From positions 310,001 to 374,000 of the forward strand of contig NZ_CP180001.1 of assembly GCF_047528295.1 (NCBI RefSeq): a DNA stretch of 64,000 nucleotides, read 5' to 3'. This DNA comes from Peptacetobacter sp900550335. GTDB taxonomy: Bacteria > Bacillota > Clostridia > Peptostreptococcales > Peptostreptococcaceae. The translations under genes and the position numbers were made by a program. The notes beneath the pieces were generated by a model that was not told where the DNA came from, did no database searches, and saw only the letters and a program-made list of their open reading frames with translations. The number at the start of each line of letters is the position of its first letter. Position 1 is the stretch's first letter. This document shows, piece by piece, positions 62,124-64,000 of the stretch.

Positions 62124-62915
62124 TTAGTTTTCTTTATTTTCAGTTCTCTGAGGTCTTGATCCCTGAGGTCTTCTGTTTCCTCTGTTGTTTCTATCATTTC
62201 CTCTTCTGTTATTTCTCTTATTATCTCTGTTGTCTCTTCTACCTGGTCTTTCAGGTCTTGGATCTGCACCTGGAACGTGTTTAGTTGGAAGAACTTCACC
62301 GTTGCATATCCAAACTTTTATACCTATTTTACCGTAAGTAGTATCTGCTTCAGCGAATCCGTAATCTATATCAGATCTTAAAGTCTGTAGAGGTACATTT
62401 CCTTCGCTGTATCCTTCTGTTCTAGCCATTTCAGCTCCACCTAATCTACCAGAAGCAGCAACTTTTATACCTTTAGCTCCTGATTTCATAGCTCTCTGTA
62501 TTCCCTGTTTCATTGCTCTTCTGAAGGCAACCCTTCTTTCTATAGCAGCAGCTATATTTTCAGCAACTAACTGAGCATCTCTATCTACGTTTTTAACTTC
62601 AACTATGTTAACTATAACAGTTTTTCCAGTTAATTTTTCTAATTCAGCTTTTAAAGCTTCTATTTCAGAACCTGCTCTACCTATAACAACACCTGGTTTA
62701 GCAACATGTAAATCTAATTTAACTTTATTAGCTGATCTTTCTATTTCTATTTTAGCAACTCCAGCAGAGTATAATTTTTTCTTTAAGAATTTACGGATAT
62801 TGTGGTCTTCTAATATGAAGCTTCCGAACTCTTTACCATTATTAGTGAACCATCTTGAATCCCAATCTTTTATAACACCGACTCTTAGTCCGTGTGGATT
62901 AACTTTCTGACCCAT
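62124..62915 (-). CDS. rpsC: 30S ribosomal protein S3 with a long C-terminal tail
   Basis: The 263-residue protein has the KH domain (KPGVVIGRAGSEIEALKAELEKLTGKTV near residue 74) and the C-terminal S3 domain (GRLGGAEMARTEGYSEG near residue 155). The final 43 residues, about 221-263, are an Arg/Asn/Gly-rich low-complexity tail (RRDNRDNKRNNRRGN...), longer than in Bacillus S3 (218 residues). S3 lines the mRNA entry tunnel. Confidence 0.96.
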   Translation of the reverse strand: MGQKVNPHGLRVGVIKDWDSRWFTNNGKEFGSFILEDHNIRKFLKKKLYSAGVAKIEIERSANKVKLDLHVAKPGVVIGRAGSEIEALKAELEKLTGKTVIVNIVEVKNVDRDAQLVAENIAAAIERRVAFRRAMKQGIQRAMKSGAKGIKVAASGRLGGAEMARTEGYSEGNVPLQTLRSDIDYGFAEADTTYGKIGIKVWICNGEVLPTKHVPGADPRPERPGRRDNRDNKRNNRRGNDRNNRGNRRPQGSRPQRTENKEN

Positions 62916-62932
62916 TACTGTACCTCCTTCTC

Positions 62933-63265
62933 TTATTTTTCTTTAAGTACAACTTCTATATGAGAAGTTCTTTTTCTTATTTCGCATGCACGTCCCTGAG
63001 CTCTAGGCATATATCTTTTCATTGTTGGCCCCTGGTTTGCAACTATTGATGCTATGTATAATTTATCTGTATCCATTTCGTGGTTGTTTTCTGCATTTGC
63101 TTTTGCTGATGCAACAACTTTTGCTATTATTGAAGCTGCCTCTCTAGGAGTGAACTTTAATATTGCTAAAGCTTCATCAACATTTTTTCCTCTAACAAGA
63201 TCGCATATCTGTCCTGCTTTTCTTGCTGAAACACGTACATATTTAGCAGTAGCTTTTGCTTCCAT
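62933..63265 (-). CDS. rplV: 50S ribosomal protein L22
   Basis: The 110-residue protein starts MEAKATAKYVRVSARKAGQICDLVRG and contains the loop GPTMKRYMPRAQGRACEIRKRTSHI, which reaches the exit-tunnel constriction. No unusual loop change is visible. GAAAGGAGG precedes the ATG. Confidence 0.97.
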   Translation of the reverse strand: MEAKATAKYVRVSARKAGQICDLVRGKNVDEALAILKFTPREAASIIAKVVASAKANAENNHEMDTDKLYIASIVANQGPTMKRYMPRAQGRACEIRKRTSHIEVVLKEK

Positions 63266-63289
63266 TACGTGGTCCTCCTTTCAACATAA

Positions 63290-63569
63290 TTATTTTCTTT
63301 TATTTGATTTTTCGTCGTCTTTATGTCCTTTGAAAGTTCTTGTTGGAACGAATTCTCCTAATTTGTGTCCAACCATATCTTCAGTTATGTATACTGGAAC
63401 ATGTTTTCTTCCGTCATGTACAGCTATTGTATTTTCAACGAACTGTGGGAATATTGTAGAAGTTCTTGACCAAGTTTTTATAACTTCTCTGTTTCCGCTA
63501 GCGTTCATAGCTTCTATTCTTTAATAGACCCTTATGCACGAAAGGTCCTTTTTTAGTTGATCTTGACAT
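63290..63569 (-). CDS. rpsS: 30S ribosomal protein S19, reading frame broken near codon 17
   Basis: The start at 63569 (MSRSTKKGPFVHKGLL, with GGAGGATC upstream) is normal. The body from 63508 (MNASGNREVIKTWSRTSTI... GHKLGEFVPTRTFKGHKDD) is also normal. The two ATGs are 61 bp apart, so they are out of frame; the family predicts 63 bp (LLKRIEAMN). Two bases, most simply GA from AAGAGAATA, are missing, and the first frame stops at a TAG seven codons later. S19 is essential, so error or recoding must be considered. Confidence 0.85.
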
Positions 63570-63611
63570 GTATGATCCTCCTTTCCGAATAAATAAATCT
63601 ATTAACGATTA

Positions 63612-64000
63612 CTATTTAGTTCTTCTTGAAACTATTAATTTATTTGAAGCTTTGTTTTTCTTTCTAGTTTTGTATCCAAGAGCAGGTTTACCCCAAGGTG
63701 TAACTGGTGATGGTCTACCTATTGGAGCTCTACCTTCCCCACCACCGTGTGGATGGTCGTTAGGGTTCATTACAGAACCTCTTACTGTAGGTCTCATACC
63801 CATATGTCTTGTTCTACCAGCTTTACCTATAACAACGTTACCGTGTTCTATGTTACCAACCTGTCCTATAGTAGCTTTACATTCTACGCTTACTAATCTC
63901 ATTTCACCTGATGGTAATCTTAGTAATGCATTTTTTCCTTCTTTAGCCATTAACTGAGCAGAAACACCTGCTGATCTTACTAACTGACCACCTTTACCTG
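63612..64000 (-). CDS. rplB: 50S ribosomal protein L2, C-terminal part
   Basis: The frame is open to the window edge; translation from the edge gives GKGGQLVRSAGVSAQLMAKEGKNALL and the signature MNPNDHPHGGGEGRAPIGRPSP near the C terminus. L2 is central to the peptidyl-transferase region. The N-terminal half lies outside the window. Confidence 0.97.
   Translation of the reverse strand, partial: GKGGQLVRSAGVSAQLMAKEGKNALLRLPSGEMRLVSVECKATIGQVGNIEHGNVVIGKAGRTRHMGMRPTVRGSVMNPNDHPHGGGEGRAPIGRPSPVTPWGKPALGYKTRKKNKASNKLIVSRRTK

Overview
The window looks like chromosome of a low-GC anaerobic Firmicute, most likely a Peptostreptococcaceae close to Peptostreptococcus. The reasons are very AT-rich DNA with A/T-ending codons, Clostridia-type ribosomal, RicT and FtsH proteins, a class III (anaerobic) ribonucleotide reductase, a formate channel, and a 16S rRNA whose variable regions I recall as Peptostreptococcus-like. 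The species call is from memory, not from a search. Almost every gene lies on the minus strand. The exceptions are an Lrp-family fragment, an aminotransferase, a LysR regulator and the tracrRNA.

Layout. Positions 1-7011 hold an Lrp/AsnC fragment and a block in the order of the Bacillus yaaO-tmk-holB-yaaT-yabB-yabC region: PLP decarboxylase, dTMP kinase, DNA polymerase III delta prime, RicT, tRNA methyltransferase, RsmI, plus an HD protein. At 7049-12059 is a full rrn operon (16S, tRNA-Ala, 23S, 5S). At 12203-16613 are the oxygen-independent ribonucleotide reductase nrdD-nrdG, with paired NrdR boxes, and a formate channel. At 16631-24579 is a complete type II-A CRISPR-Cas locus: 25 repeats plus one decayed repeat, a leader with a recognisable anchor and promoter, csn2-cas2-cas1-cas9, and a divergent tracrRNA. 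At 24881-26068 is an aminotransferase. At 26200-31279 is a second rrn operon, almost identical to the first and in the same orientation.

Positions 31571-45040 carry housekeeping genes: lysS, greA, dusB, coaX, birA, ftsH, tilS, a DUF1934 gene, murI, a GntR gene, ispE, veg and a divergent LysR. A ferredoxin-like protein is at 45157-45915. From 46051 to the window end is the translation supercluster read right to left: rplB, rpsS, rplV, rpsC, rplP, rpmC, rpsQ, rplN, rplX, rplE, rpsZ, rpsH, rplF, rplR, rpsE, rpmD, rplO, secY, adk, map, infA, rpmJ, rpsM, rpsK, rpsD, rpoA, rplQ, then ecfA1-ecfA2-ecfT-truA and rplM-rpsI.

Main points for a second look: the CRISPR locus lies between two direct, near-identical rrn operons that could recombine and delete or duplicate it. 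Its Cas9 lacks the arginine pair that reads NGG PAMs, while its tracrRNA:crRNA duplex keeps the Streptococcus-type bulge. The second rrn operon has a 71-bp hairpin-rich insertion right at the 16S 5' end. rpsS is out of frame by two bases. A structured, terminated RNA lies upstream of the NrdR boxes of nrdD. The map-infA gap may hold the decayed tail of a KOW-domain gene.
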